64,000 bases of DNA from Pachyseris speciosa (GCA_016490735.1 JAEMWC010000609.1:361501-425500); one strand, 5' to 3'. Positions 1 to 11,786 are shown, counted from the first letter of the stretch. A program made the numbers and translations. Notes: a model not told the origin generated them from the letters alone.

Positions 1-803
1 TGAGAAAACATGCAGTTGAATGTCAGAGGGATCTGGGAGTCGTGCAGGAACGCCGTATTTCAAAGATTCACAACTGTGGCAGTTTAGATCCGGAGTTCAG
101 ACAACCAGGTTTTCCTTTAGGTGGAGAGTTCGTCCCGGTCATAACCAGCTGCTCATAATTCTTGCATCAAGATCTTTGCCCGAACGGTAAAAGGATCCAG
201 AAGCTGAAGAGGATCAAACAGTAATAGCACTCAGCAGCACGTTTCCCTTCGTTAGTGTCTCGCATAGTTCAGGTCCATTGGCTTGAAATGAAAACACAGT
301 CAGCTTTCCACATGACACCCAGAGTCTTCTCTGTAGGGCATATCCCCGGGAGCTACTCCCTATACTGTCCTATACGGGGAGGCTCCACAGAAAGTTATGT
401 GAAAGGGTAGGGATTTGACCAGTCGAAGTATATGAAAGGGTGAGGAAATCTGTCATACAGGTATTTAAAAGGGCCTTTCATACATACCTTACTCACATAC
501 CCTACTCACACATACCTTATGACTGTATTGTTTTAATTTATTGAACGCTACATGAAAATGACAAGGAGACTTCCTGTTTTAGGTATACGAAAGAGGTACC
601 ATTTGTCAATGGAAGATATACGAAAGGGGTACTGTTGCGACCTTTTCTGCATTTATGGAAATGATAAAAAACTTGGAAAGAACTCAGTTGGCACTTACGC
701 CCTGGCGCGCGCGCAGTTACAGACGTTGTTTCATTTCAATACAAAAATTCAAAAAAAAAATTAAATTGAAAAAAAAGTGTCAAAGTGACATTTTGTGAAA
801 AAA
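1..803. other. No gene recognised
   Basis: No convincing coding region is seen. Around 400-520 there are short degenerate motifs of the type TATGAAAGGGT and CATACCTTACTCACATACC. A 70-codon open frame at 552-764 has no recognisable motif and is probably chance. Confidence 0.5.
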
Positions 804-838
804 CACAAGCGTTTCGGGCATAGCCCTTCTTCAGTGTT
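804..838 (-). ncRNA. Small hammerhead-ribozyme-like motif (Penelope type)
   Basis: Read on the minus strand the order is ACA, CTGAAGA, A, GGGC, TAT, GCCC, GAAAC, GCT, TGT. This fits the hammerhead core (CUGANGA, a perfect 4-bp stem II, GAAA) with a 3-bp stem I and almost no stem III. Small hammerheads of this kind are known from Penelope-like retroelements and can cleave as dimers. The GCT at the expected cleavage position departs from the usual GUC, so it may be inactive. No Penelope coding sequence is adjacent. Confidence 0.45.
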
Positions 839-1035
839 CATCCTGAACATTTGTTTCATTTTTATTGTTTCAATTTCAGGCACGCGCCCTCATTGGTTAA
901 GTCAACTGATTCAAATTTTAATGGCGCGATTATGTTTTCTCGCGCGTACGAAATAAAGTGGATTTGGGATTTTTGCGGAGTCGAACTGGCGTCGTATTTT
1001 TACTTCGGTATTTAAAGGAGGTTTTCTAATCGATT

Positions 1036-2760
1036 TCACGGATTTTGAGGGCTGTCGCGAAAACCGTCAGAACAGGTACCTTTTTTGTCAAAAATGGTAT
1101 ATAAAAGGTTAAGGGTTCGGACCTTGAGGCGGAGCCTCCCCGTATTGAAATTTTTTTGTACCCCCGCCCCCCGGAGTAACCCGTCTGTGATTTCTAGGAT
1201 TGAGATTCTGTCCGCTGGAGGGACATCTTCAATAACTAGAACTTTGCTTGGTGACCATTTTCTCAACTTGAAGCTTGCGTCTTTGACGATTTCTGTCCGT
1301 TCATGTAGCTTTTGCGCATCTTTGACTTTCTCACTGGAATCCAGAACGTCGTCAACATACATAGGGGTATCCAGTGTCCGCGGCACCTGGGTATTTAGCG
1401 GAATGTCCCTGAGCGTGCGTCAGCAGAACGAACTGACAACTGACACAAAAGGGCGAGGGTGTATTTCCGGAACTCGTAAACTTCGGGTTCTCTTGCATTC
1501 TCGAGATTTCGCCACAGGAACCTGTGATATGACCGATCGCAATTACGAATTTCAGCTTGAAAAACATCTCAGCGATGTCTGCAGACAGTGCGCTCGGCGG
1601 AATCGAATCAATGCATTTGTTAACTCCCTCTGTAGTTTAGCGCCGGGTACATTGCATTTTTCAGGCTATTGCCATTGTGCTTTGCTGCAGGGTCAAAAAC
1701 AATGCGGACTTTCGTTGTTGCCCTGTTTTCCCTTACTAATGGGAAATGTGGAAGAAACCATTGGCTTTTTTCACTCCTTGGTACATTCATGACGAATCCC
1801 TTCTTCTCGTGGTCTCTGATGACTTGATCGTAGGCTTCTGCAATTTAGGGGTCTTTTCTGAGTAGCGACTTCTCTTTGGTCCTTAATCTGGACAGCTCCA
1901 TCATGTATTTATCATCGAAATTGGGTTCACCCTGTCTCCAAGCGATCCCTATCTCATACCGCCCGTCTTTCTTCTGTTTGGTCATTTTTGCCTTGTCCAA
2001 GGCAGCTTTTCTTCTGGAGTTAATGCACGGTTTGTGGACGTTGTGAATGTCTGTATGTATTTATTATTTATTTTTTTTTCTGGCATATAAATAAACTGAA
2101 ATTGAAATACCCATTGACTAGAGCTCCCAGAAATTTCTTAGCAGATCATCTACTGATTCTTTGTTCGTGATATGGCTGGTTTGATAAGTACGGGTAAAGT
2201 AATACCTGGTTTTGCGACGAAAATCCTCCGACGTTACTAAAGTCGGTCCAAAACAAACCCAACCTAAGTTGCTTTGTCTTTCTATGGGATCCTCTTGTTG
2301 ACTTCCGCAAACGTCTTGTAATAAGGGGGGCGGGGGGCAATACGGGATAATCACTTCCGATTAGATTAACACATCGATTTGTTGTCGCTTAGCAACTCTT
2401 TGGAATGGCATCGGACTCAAAAGAGGCCATTTTTTCTTTAGCTCTGACCATTGAACTGCTGGTGTGTTACTTTTTATGTTGTTCAATACGTTTGATTCGA
2501 TATCTGCTGAAAAGTTTGCCTCAGTGCTGGCTATTGTTAGTTTCACTTGGCGGGATCGCTTTGTGACTTTGCTTCCTTCGGTGCCTGTAATCCTGAGGGT
2601 TTGCGGTCCACTCCGAAGTGCAAGTTCTTCTGCGGCTGCTTCTGTTACACGCGAACCTGTAGAACAGGGGTCTAGCATGACGTTCATCTTGTATGAGTTT
2701 TTGTTACTGCTGATTATGGCCGGTAAAACCATAAGTGATACATGTGCTCGGCGTGACTAG
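1036..2760 (-). pseudogene. BEL/Pao retrotransposon protease and reverse transcriptase, decayed
   Basis: A broken pol region read on the minus strand. At 2361-2732 a retropepsin-like segment holds VMLDPCSTGSRVTEAA, which resembles the Pao aspartic protease domain. At about 1640-1990 come WRQGEPNFDDKYMM and KVRIVFDPAAKHNG, typical of BEL/Pao reverse transcriptase. At 1036-1386 the catalytic box reads MYVDDVLDS, so both aspartates are present. Stops and frame changes separate the blocks. RNase H and integrase, expected at lower coordinates, are not seen. The matching gag-like remnant seems to lie beyond the LINE at 6740-7380. Confidence 0.75.
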
Positions 2761-2959
2761 TTGAGTGTGTCTTCAGTCTTGACGGTATGTTGACAGGTGT
2801 GGTTCATGATTACTTGTACAAGGTTCTGATACTTGTCTGTCTTGCCTATGTGTGTTGCGGTTGACCTTGCTCGAATAATGTTGCGTCAGGTCGAAGGCCA
2901 CTGCTGTGTAATTGATGCGGTGTTTGTTCATGTAGGTACCAACAGTGTTTGTTACTCTT

Positions 2960-5900
2960 TTTTTTATTGAGGGGAACTTTTAATGTAACAGCCATGTAAC
3001 AGAAACAAATTACATGTACAAACCAATTACAAGAGCACGTTACACGAAAAAAAATTGAAAATTGTCGCATATTTGTCAATAGATTGTCCGTCAGGGGAAT
3101 AGGAAAAAAAAGACAAATTAAAGGCAGTCAACAAAAGGAGTCCATTTTGAGGTGTGTCCCGCTTTTGTCTCTATTGTTAGTCTAGATTTGACAAGACGTA
3201 AAAAGGAGGCAAAATTTGGTGACGTCTCGTCCAATTTGGCTTGCCATATATGATAACGCGCTAACAGGAAACAATGGTTTAATTGAAGCGCATATTTTGC
3301 ATGAGATTCCGGCCTCAGGCCCAGTGCAGTAATATTCAATAGAATGTATTCGCCAATTAACGGGAGGTTGTCGTGAAGCCAGTCGGTCACTCTTTTCCAA
3401 AAGGTGGAAGTAACATGACATCACTAAAATAGATGGATTAATGTCTCCGCGGAATCATGGCAAAACGTGCATTCCTCGTTTTCTTTTCTTCCGATTTTAA
3501 ATAAAAAGTCATTGGTTGGTATACGCCTATGCAAAAGTTTAAACTGGAACTCGATCAGTTTAGTGCTTTTGGTGCATCTTGGTGTCATGAGGTAAGCAAG
3601 TTCCCAGTTAAAATGTTACCTTCATCAAAAAATGGTTACAGTCCTGAAGCCATTTCTTTTGGCTATTGCTTGGGATTATACCTTTGGCATTGACTAGCTG
3701 TTTGTAAATTAACGGACCTGGCTTTTTGCTTTTCACAATCTTATCACAAAAAGTTTCCGAGTTGTGTTCCCTAAGCTCGGCAGCTCCGGAGACCGTTTTA
3801 CGAAGGGATTTTATAGCTGACAAGAGACCGTAGAAACTTAGAGGGCGTACTTTTAGGTCATGTTTTGCGACAAAAGCATTCAGAGTCAGCAATCCATTGT
3901 TTCCTGTTGTTTGAAGGTGTTTTACTTTAGTTATCCCATTTTCAAACCAATCCTTAAAGAAAACTGGCTTATTTTCTATTCTCAGTAGTGAATTGAACCA
4001 TAATGCCTGTTCTCCAAAATTGATTTCGGAAGATATTTGGCGCTCAAAGTTTATTTCGGCCCAATATTCTAATATTTCCTTAGGGAAAGGGTCGGTGACC
4101 CTGATAATTTCCTTTGTATCCCTAACATTTAGGTTACAGTGGAAAAAACTTTCGCCTCCATAGTTTCTAAGTTCCACATCAAACAGGAGTTTCCATTTCC
4201 CGTTGTTAGTTGTGTCCAAGTACTTTTTTACCCACGTTGTTTTGAGAGATTTGTTGAAAGAAAAGAGATCAATCATTTTTAGACCGCCATTTCAAGGATC
4301 GTTAATCATGACTTCCCTCTTTATTTTGTCGCCTTTTCCATTCCGTAAGAACTGATAAAACATGTCGTTTATTTCTTTTAGAGCACAATGGTTTGAGCGC
4401 AATTTGGCAAGTAGGTAAACGATCAGTGATGCGGCTAGCGATTTTAGCACGGTAATTTTCCCTAGCAGTGTGACAGCAGCTTAATAATTTCCTAATTTTT
4501 TCTTTATAGTTCAAGATTATCGCCAGATCTCGATCAGTTGAAAGCCATAAGCCTAGCGTTTTGACCTTGCATCTTGGCCATTTGAAGTTCTTTCCTGGCA
4601 CGAGGATTTTCTCATGACCAGTCTTAGAGCCAATCCAAAGAGCTTCCGTTTTGCTATCATTGAGCCTGAGGCCGGATATCTTACCGAAATCATCTAATAA
4701 TTGCAGGGCTGGAACAAGGGAGTCCTTAGACCCGTTTAAGATAAGAGTAGTATCATCAGCATATTGACTTATCTTAATTTCCTTGTTGTCTAGAGAGAAA
4801 CCCTTTATAATCCTATTGTTTCGGATTTACTTGGCCAGTATCTCCGCTGCCAGAATAAATATATATGGTGAAAGGGGGCAGCCTTGCCTAACACCTCTTT
4901 GAGGCTGGAAAAATTTGCTTCACCAGCCATAGTTGAGAATACAGCTTTCAATTCTGCAATAAAAAGTCCTTACCAAATTAATAGTTGATCGACCAAAGCC
5001 AAAGAAGCGTAGAGTATGAAAAATGAAAGGCCATTCAAGTGAATCGAAAGCTTTTTCAAAATCTATGAAGAGTAGTAGACCTGGGATATTATGCTGTGCA
5101 GCATATTGGATGATACCTTCAATAAGTCGTTTATTTTCGTCGATGAACCGTCCTTTAATTAAACCTGTCTGATCGTTGTTTATAGGCCTTGGAAGCACGG
5201 ACTTAATACGATTTGCAATAGCTTTTGCTGCGATTTTATAATCCGTGTTGAGGAGGGTTATAGGACGCCAATTTTTTACATAAAAATGGTCTGTGTCTTT
5301 TTTTGGAATAAGTTTAATAATTCCACGTCTTTGGGTGATAGAGAAGCAACCCGACTCGTACGCAAAATGTAACAGCAGAAAGAAGGTGGGTTGAGATATC
5401 ATTCCAAAACAATTTGTAAAATTCAGCTGGAAGGCCGTCTGTGCCGGGCGTTTTACCCGAATCCATAGAATTTAAGGCTTCTGCGCATTCTGTTTCGATT
5501 AAGATACCGTCGCACGCCTTTTGATCCTCAGGGCTAAGAAAAGTTTGATTTGTTTGCAGAAAATAATAAAAATTGGAGGAGTTTTCTATTTTGGAGGCAT
5601 AGAGGTCTTCATAGAAAGATTCGCATTCGGCTAAAATGTCCTTGTCAGATGTGACAAGGGTATTGTCTTTGAGTTTTAATTGGGTTATTGTGCCTTGTTT
5701 ATAGTGTCGCTTTTCAAGACTAAGGAAGTATTTAGTGTTCTTTTCACCTTCATTATACCACTTTGACTTTGACCGAAGAATAGTTCCTTTGGTTCGGTTT
5801 TCAAAAATCTTTTCGAGTTCCTCTTTTAAGACCTTAATTCTCTCAGTTGCAATCACAGCAGACTGCGCTATCTAGCTGTTTCTCTAAAGCTGCGATTTCT

Positions 5901-6715
5901 TTTTCCAAATCGTCTTCTTTCTTTATTTGCGCTCTTTTTAAGGACGCTGAGTAAGAGATTGATTCTTGACGCACTTTCAATTTTATCATGTCCCATAGTA
6001 GCAAGGGGTTGACGAGGTTGTCCTCTTTGTATTCGCTAGCCGTCTTTTGTATCGTTGCCTTTATTTTTTCAATAAAAATAGTATCGGCAAGGAGGGATGT
6101 GTTTAACTTCCAGAAACCGTTTCCCCTTGGGTGAGAGTGTAAGGATAGGTTAAGCGTTATCATGGAGTGATGACTTTTGAAGCCTGGAATTATATCTGTT
6201 TGAGTACAGTTACACAACGAAGTCTGACTTACTAGGAAAAAATCGAGTCTACATTGAACATCTGGCTGTCTCTGTCGCCAGGTAAGCCTTTTGTTTTCTG
6301 GATTAAAGATTCTCCAAACATCGCATAACTCCAGATCTTCGGCCGCATCTTGTATCACTCTCAAAGCGTTATGGTGAGTTCTGGCAATTCCGTTCTTTTT
6401 GTCTTTTTCAATTTCTAATACTAAATTGAAGTCACCGCCGATAATAACTTCATCGCATTTGAAATCAGAAAGGTGATCGAAGAAGACGCTAAAGAAATCG
6501 GGATCATCCTTATTAGGAGCGTAGATACTAGCCAAGGTCAATAATTTGCCGTTTGCTTCGATATCGCAAATGATAAACCGACCATTAGGGTCTAGGAGAA
6601 ATTTAATAATGTTTAAATTAAAATTATTGTTGAAGAGAATAGTGACCCCCGCTTTGTTGCTTGATCCGCAGCTGAAGAGCGCTTTGTAGCCCCATTCACA
6701 CTTCCATATGTCACG
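2960..6715 (-). mobile_element. L1/Tx1-type LINE, 5' truncated
   Basis: A non-LTR retrotransposon on the minus strand. The 3' end seems to be at about 2961-2972, where the minus strand reads CCTCAATAAAAAAAAAGAG: a polyadenylation signal running into a short A tail. Inside is one decayed ORF2. No ORF1 is recognised upstream of about 6715, so the copy is probably 5' truncated, as is usual for target-primed insertions. Target-site duplications were not identified. It separates BEL/Pao pol sequence from a gag-like coiled-coil region. Confidence 0.7.
3120..6700 (-). pseudogene. LINE ORF2: endonuclease and reverse transcriptase, broken
   Basis: Domains in order on the minus strand: an AP-type endonuclease at about 5843-6690 with IIGGDFNLVLE and the C-terminal KSHHSMITL; a linker; reverse transcriptase at about 4740-5860 with TPGTDGLPAEFYKLFW, LIDFEKAFDSLEW and the catalytic SQYADDTTL near 4745-4770; thumb and C-terminal region at 3600-4600; and a terminal cysteine/histidine motif near 3440-3480 (ECTFCHDSAET). 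At least four frame changes or stops break it. The L1/Tx1 clade assignment rests on this domain order and the C-terminal CCHC-like motif. Confidence 0.75.
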
Positions 6716-6739
6716 TGCAGTCTCGGTGTTCTGCCGCTA

Positions 6740-7380
6740 AACAACTAAAACAACGACCGATCTGTATGATTAACTCCTTTTTTCTTTGTACAGGCAATCC
6801 TTTAAATGCTTTGCATCTCCGCGCTGGATGGTCTTCTCAGCACGTGTCAACGATGCACTTCCTGGTCCAGTTCTATTGTAATGGTCCTCTTGACCTGTTC
6901 GTCTGGGCTTGCTCTGGCTTCATTTAATTGGACATTCTTCGTGCTTCATCGGTGCGTTGCTTTGCGAGTTGTAGAGTGGCCATGTGTTTTTGAAGATCTT
7001 CTTTTTGTCTCTGTTGCTCTTGTTCCAAGTGTTTCAGTTTTGAGGTTGAATTGTCAATTTCCTGTGTTCTGTTTTTTTTCAAGACCTAATGACAGTGTTT
7101 GCGAAGTCACAGAAGCGACATCGTCTTCTGATGGCTAAATAGATTCATTTTCACCACTCTCAATTCGTTGCACGAGTTGAACTTGGGCCGCGTCAACCGC
7201 CTTCGTTAACGCAATCGCTGATTCCTTCAAGCTCACTTTCCAGGCTTTCTATAGCGGTATTAACGTCTTCTTCTTTAGTTTCTTCACTACCACCCTCGCC
7301 AAGATCGATAGCTTCCTTTATATTTTTAATAAACGTTTTAATTAATTCAAGTTCAGACATTACTTTTTCAATCATGATGG
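6740..7380 (-). pseudogene. Retroelement gag-like coiled-coil remnant
   Basis: The minus strand holds an acidic N-terminus (MIEKVMSELELIKTFIKNIK, 7193-7375), then in a shifted frame KAVDAAQVQLVQRIESG, then a glutamine- and lysine-rich heptad-like stretch (LKHLEQEQQRQKEDLQK, around 6980-7050). It looks like the N-terminal half of a gag polyprotein. Because BEL/Pao protease and RT lie on the other side of the LINE in the same orientation, it is probably the gag of that element. That link is inference. Confidence 0.4.
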
Positions 7381-8160
7381 CTGCGTGAATTTTCCTTTTA
7401 CTCGGTGCTGATCGGTCGGCCTGTCCGACGAGAAGGGAACTTAATGATTTCGTGCTTTTGTTAAACGAGTTTTTCCACGATTATTCCAACTACGAAGAAC
7501 TTGTACTTTTCCTTCCATGGCGTCTAATAAGGCAATACATTTTCTGACTGACCTTCGTTTGGGAAGACCTCTTTACACTACAACTTGTACAGGTATTGAC
7601 CGTCCTCTTTGACTCTAAGTGAACTTTTTGCGGGTGTATTAAGAAAATAAATCCGCTCGCTGCCTCCATATTTTTTCCCATAACACTGGAACTGTCGAGT
7701 CCCAGGGAATAAAGTTCAAAACATACTAACTTCTTTAAAATTCAACTCCTAGAAGTAAGAAAAATACGCGAATCCTTGTACGTATGACGTTGGCATACGT
7801 CCTCATATTTAAAAAATGCTCGCGCGCGCTGATTAATATTTTGGAGCGCGTTTTGAATAACCAGAAAAACTACTAAACAACTTAAAGAAGAAAACTTCAA
7901 CATTCTTGAGCAGTAGTAGTGGAGCCGACATATTGCAAACCACAGAACTTACAGCTCATTAGATAAACAACATTCTTTGCATTACAATCCAACCGATGAT
8001 TTATAGTATAACTTGTAAATTTTGTTTATAGACTTATTTCTTTTATGTCTCACTTAAGATTTTTATCAGGCTCCTGTTGCTTCTTTTCGCACTATTTTTC
8101 TTCCCGCATATACTCTCTGTGCGCGTGCTATTTTTATGTGCGCGTGCATTTTACGTTTAT
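7381..8160. other. No gene recognised
   Basis: A 63-codon minus-strand frame at 7490-7681 starts with Met but shows no known domain. It may be a further piece of the retroelement 5' region. The rest is AT-rich with no feature seen. Confidence 0.4.
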
Positions 8161-8164
8161 TTTA

Positions 8165-8300
8165 TAATGGTAATTGAACTGAGTGGAGTGCAATTTGGTC
8201 TGAAATCATACGCGTGATTTCAAAATTCGAACGAACGCGCAGCGCGAGTTTGATTTGATTTCAGACCCAAATTGCATGACACGAAGTTCAATTACCACTT
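8165..8300. repeat. Foldback hairpin (MITE-like)
   Basis: Two arms of about 50 bases are inverted copies: the left arm has TGGTAATTGAACT and GGTCTGAAATCA; the right arm has TGATTTCAGACC and AGTTCAATTACCA. They meet around a CG-rich centre (GAACGCGCAGCGCGAG). It has no coding capacity. Confidence 0.7.
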
Positions 8301-8514
8301 TGTTACACCCATTTTGAAATCACACAGTTTTTTTGTCAATATTAAAATTTGTTCATCCATGAAATTTGATAGGTTAGTATTATTTCACTTTCATTTTGAT
8401 GAGTTACAGAAAGGATGCGATTTACAGTAAAAAATGGTGAAATTTGGGAATAAATTACACTGTTGAGAGCCAATCAGATTGCAAGGATCACCAGTGATTT
8501 CAAAATGGGTGTAA
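8301..8514. mobile_element. Short element with 21-bp terminal inverted repeats
   Basis: The left end reads TTACACCCATTTTGAAATCAC and the right end is its exact inverse (GTGATTTCAAAATGGGTGTAA). About 170 bases of non-coding sequence lie between. A duplication could be TTA/TAA but cannot be told from the repeat itself. It directly abuts the hairpin at 8165-8300, so the two may be one composite MITE. Confidence 0.6.
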
Positions 8515-8649
8515 TAATAAATGCAACAGTTGTTTAGTCGTAGCACGCATTTTCGTGTTTCAGTTGGGTAGTATAAATTTGTGTTACAACGGTTTTCTTC
8601 ATTCGCCCTGAGGAAGACCGAAAAGTCGATCGAAAGATAGGTGATTCTG

Positions 8650-8930
8650 AAAATTGTGTTTCATCTTAGTCTCTGAGGTTGTTGATAAGAAACATTTCGT
8701 AAACGAGGCAGTCAAACTTGTTTTTGCATTTAAAACAATAAAGTTTCTTGCCAAGATCCTTTGGGACTAAAATGCATCTCGTGGGAATGTTTGCCAGTGG
8801 AGGAAGACGTGTTTTTATGTTCTTCAACGCGTTGGAATAACTGCCGGCGTGTGAAACCAACATAACCTGCATCGCACAGGTCGCATTAAATTTGTAAGGA
8901 AGGCATTGTTGGCTTACAACCAACAACTAA
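8650..8930 (-). pseudogene. Penelope-like GIY-YIG endonuclease fragment
   Basis: The minus strand encodes a GIY-YIG-like core in two frames: CDAGYVGFTRRQLFQRVEEH at about 8800-8880, then FKCKNKFDCLVYEMFLIN at 8670-8730. The arrangement of Cys, GYVG and a downstream E matches the C-terminal endonuclease of Penelope-like elements. At least two frameshifts are present and the RT domain is absent. A CTGAGGA...GAAA motif follows at 8593-8632 on the plus strand. Confidence 0.65.
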
Positions 8931-9245
8931 ATATTCCTCGTTTTAAAATTGCAACAGGACAGAAAAGGTTTCACTATAGAAGTATATCTATCTGGAATAA
9001 GCTCGACTCGAGCCTAAATTATGCAAGAGCCCCACTATCTTCAAAAGAGCCTTGAAAACTCAACTTATGAACGAATTTTTATGTCAAAAATGATTTCATT
9101 TCTGGTCAAATAATTTATATTGGATATGAGAAGCTATATCGTATGTAGTTAGTTATTTTAATGCATATAATAGTTCTTTAGTTTTTTTTATTATCTGTAA
9201 TATTATTTGATCACTAAAAAGCCTCAGATGGGGATGTGTTCAAGA
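8918..9245 (+). pseudogene. C-terminal tail of a CR1/L2/Jockey-like LINE
   Basis: The plus strand reads NIPRFKIATGQKRFHYRSIS then IWNKLDSSLN and, after a one-base shift, TIFKRALKTQLMNE. The pattern of a glycine-glutamine pair, IWN and an F-K-x2-L-K helix is common at the C-terminus of non-LTR retrotransposon proteins. The remainder to 9245 is 3' UTR-like. It is a 5'-truncated copy. Confidence 0.55.
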
Positions 9246-9740
9246 AATGTATGTATGGCTTCACTTCACACAATTTAAGATCTTGTTCAATCTTGTGGCT
9301 AACTGATACAATCCGAATAGTTGCATGAATCTACTGGCTCAAATCTTTAAGTTTACCACATATTCAAGAGAAATAGGACCAGCTGGAAGAAAGCCCAAAT
9401 GCACGATCAAGCACAGTTTTGAAGAGTGTGATCGCTTAATTGCGCCGAGGGAAATGTCATTCAACGTTTTTGTTTGCTGACATGTTCATTGACCATATTG
9501 AACATACTAATGCGAGGAATCACTACGACAATCAAACTAGAAGACAAAACAATTTGGAAAAACAACATTCATGTGTGGACTAACCCTGACCCTTGAATAA
9601 CGGGAATAGGAAATATACGACATTCACTTTATACGATTGAGTGGAATCCTTTTGTGTCTCTTGGGCATGTGTGGAGGAAATTTAATATCCGCAGTTCAGT
9701 TTTGATAAAAGTATATTTATCATTGTTCACTTTAGACTGG
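9246..9740. other. Probable intron or intergenic sequence
   Basis: No gene or repeat recognised. It ends in a pyrimidine-rich stretch and TTTAG at 9740, read as the acceptor of the next exon. Confidence 0.4.
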
Positions 9741-10024
9741 CAGGCAAGGTTTTCCTCCGAAAACGAAACAGATAATGATGACGACATTTATGAAACAGGT
9801 GAAAGTGGAGATGGTACAAGCCGAGTGTTGGAGAATATGCATGATGTTCTATATGGGCAAAGTTTCGTATCAAGGGATCATGCTCACCATCAGCGTCCCA
9901 GAATCAGAAATACTCAGCATACCAAAAGGCCTGAGTCTAGTTCCGGTGGGCTGGGAATCCTGTGGTCACTGGTGCTTTTTGCTTTCGTGTTATCAGTTAT
10001 TGCAACTGTCTTCCTTCGCAGGTA
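9741..10024 (+). CDS. Terminal exon of a tail-anchored membrane protein
   Basis: After a plausible splice acceptor (CACTTTAG) an open frame of about 94 codons runs to a stop at 10022-10024. It has an acidic segment (NETDNDDDIYETGESGDG), a basic region rich in His, Arg and Gln, and then a single hydrophobic segment (GILWSLVLFAFVLSVIATVF) ending in LRR. That is the layout of a tail-anchored protein of ER, outer mitochondrial or nuclear membranes. The frame is undamaged and the codon choice looks host-like, unlike the neighbouring relics. The family is not recognised. Upstream exons are outside this reading or not found. Confidence 0.5.
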
Positions 10025-10633
10025 ACACATAAAAACTCAGAACAGTAACCAAACCGACTTACTTCTTAAGTCCTGGTATTAGTACTACTACCTACCTAGT
10101 ACTACCTTCGAGAATAGTTTTCTATGATATGATTGTGGCTCCTTTAATGACACTGTAAAACTGTAAAACTGAGAAAGTGTTTTTTCCTGTGATGTTTTGA
10201 ATGGTGTGGTGTGAAAGACCTGCATGTTGGGTTTCCGTGTTATGATGGAAAATTGTGTCAAGGCGTCAAAGTCATGTGGCCTCAGTGAAGCTGTTGGTTG
10301 CTATTTGTGTCCAGTGCATTATTACTCAGGCCGCAAGGCCACGATTTAAGGAACGGGCTCCGATTTAGTTCCCGTCTTCTTGTAACGATTTCCAGGGAGT
10401 GACCATTTAAAAACTGTCGAAAAGGAAAACTTCAACAGTTTTACGAGGCGAAGTAATACAATGGCTTAATTAAATTGCACAAAACATTGAAACCAATCGA
10501 ACAGTGTTGGCGTTGTTGTTGTTTCCATCTGTGGCTCGAAGCCCGAATTGTTTCTAAATTTGTTTACGGACCACTAGGAAATAAGAAAACGAATACTTAC
10601 AAATGCGAAGAGTCATCTTTGTACGGAATAGAC
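10025..10633. other. Possible 3' UTR and intergenic sequence
   Basis: Follows the tail-anchored exon. No second gene seen. A 62-codon frame at 10475-10663 has no support. Confidence 0.35.
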
Positions 10634-10686
10634 ATGCAATTAGGAAGTAGATTCCATTATTAGCATGATGGAATCTACTTCCTAAT
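10634..10686. repeat. Perfect short hairpin
   Basis: AATTAGGAAGTAGATTCCAT is followed by a short loop and its exact inverse ATGGAATCTACTTCCTAATT. The 20-bp arms are perfect. It is probably a minimal foldback or MITE end pair. Confidence 0.8.
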
Positions 10687-11518
10687 TTGAAAACTAACTA
10701 TTCGACAACTTTTCTCTTTTGTCTGACTAAAATGGAGACTTGTTTGAAAATGCAGTCCTTTCAAGAAAGAAAACGCCAGCTCTGCAAGGGACTGTTTATC
10801 GTCTCTAAAGGTCAGCTAAAACCATATGGTTTAACTTAGCTCTTCTGATTTCCGTTTTCACATTTATAAACTAGAGCTATCTTTGATTTGTCATTGACTG
10901 CGAGTATAGATCCCATAAAGGAAAAACTTGCACAGAAACAATCGTGTTATACTGCATTGGTGTTGTCTTTGATTGAGCCCAAGTATGTTAGCGTATCTCT
11001 TTACAATATAAAAACAGCATGAATCCCAGTAAGGGGTTACTTAAAATGTCTTTATTTCTTTTGGCAGCTAGAATTTAAAGAGAACTTTGCTTAAATGTGC
11101 GCAAAACCGTGTTATAATTAATGGGGTTCTTTTGTAGGCAAACTTTGTTTGGGACATGTTTGGGATATTCCGGAATCAGAACACCTCGAAGAATTAAACA
11201 TGTCCGTGTTCTAAAATATTAAATAACATCAAATGCTTTTTCTTCGTCCATTTGGATAGTTGCCATTGCAACAGATACAACATAGATTTTTAAGTGCATT
11301 CCTTTTTCAGAATGGTCAAAATATGACCCGCCACCCTGAAACAAACGAGCCCTTTTTGTTTTTCCTTGTACACATCGTCTCGATCTTAATATGCGTTTAA
11401 TTAACTCCTCAGCGAGGGTGCGCTAAGATTCGTATACAGACATTATGCAATGTTCTCTTGTAACTAATGGAAATCAATATAATTGGACATTAGGAAATAA
11501 AACGTAATTTATTTACAG
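10687..11518. other. Probable intron sequence
   Basis: AT-rich, no repeat or open frame of note. It ends in TTATTTACAG, a good splice acceptor for the next exon. Confidence 0.4.
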
Positions 11519-11786
11519 ATGGTGTTGCGACGGAAATGTACCATATGTCGAACTCGAATCTGTGAAGGTGGAGCACACCAGTCATCCATCAAAGCACTCT
11601 GCGATGAAGGAGGCCCGCATTAGAACAGGCAAGCGAAAGTCTTTGGAAAACAGGAAAGTTCTCAGGAGATTGAGCGTGGACCAAGGAGCAAGTACAGTCA
11701 AGGAGGAACTCGCTATTGCATGCTCCGTCATTTCACCGAGCATGGAGACACGGAGAAAGAATTCAGAGGCACTACATACAAGAGCG
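11519..11786 (+). CDS. Internal exon of an unidentified host protein
   Basis: The segment lies between TTATTTACAG and a GTAAATG donor. One frame is open across all 268 bases (phase 1 in, phase 0 out). It encodes a basic, Ser/Thr-rich sequence including KRKSLENRKVLRRLSVDQG; RRLS is a consensus for basophilic kinases such as PKA. Its phase fits the exon at 12741. No domain was recognised. Confidence 0.5.

Noticed and set aside
1085..1792. 235-codon plus-strand frame
   Set aside because: Antisense to the BEL/Pao RT, whose YVDD box is on the minus strand; no domain in the plus frame.
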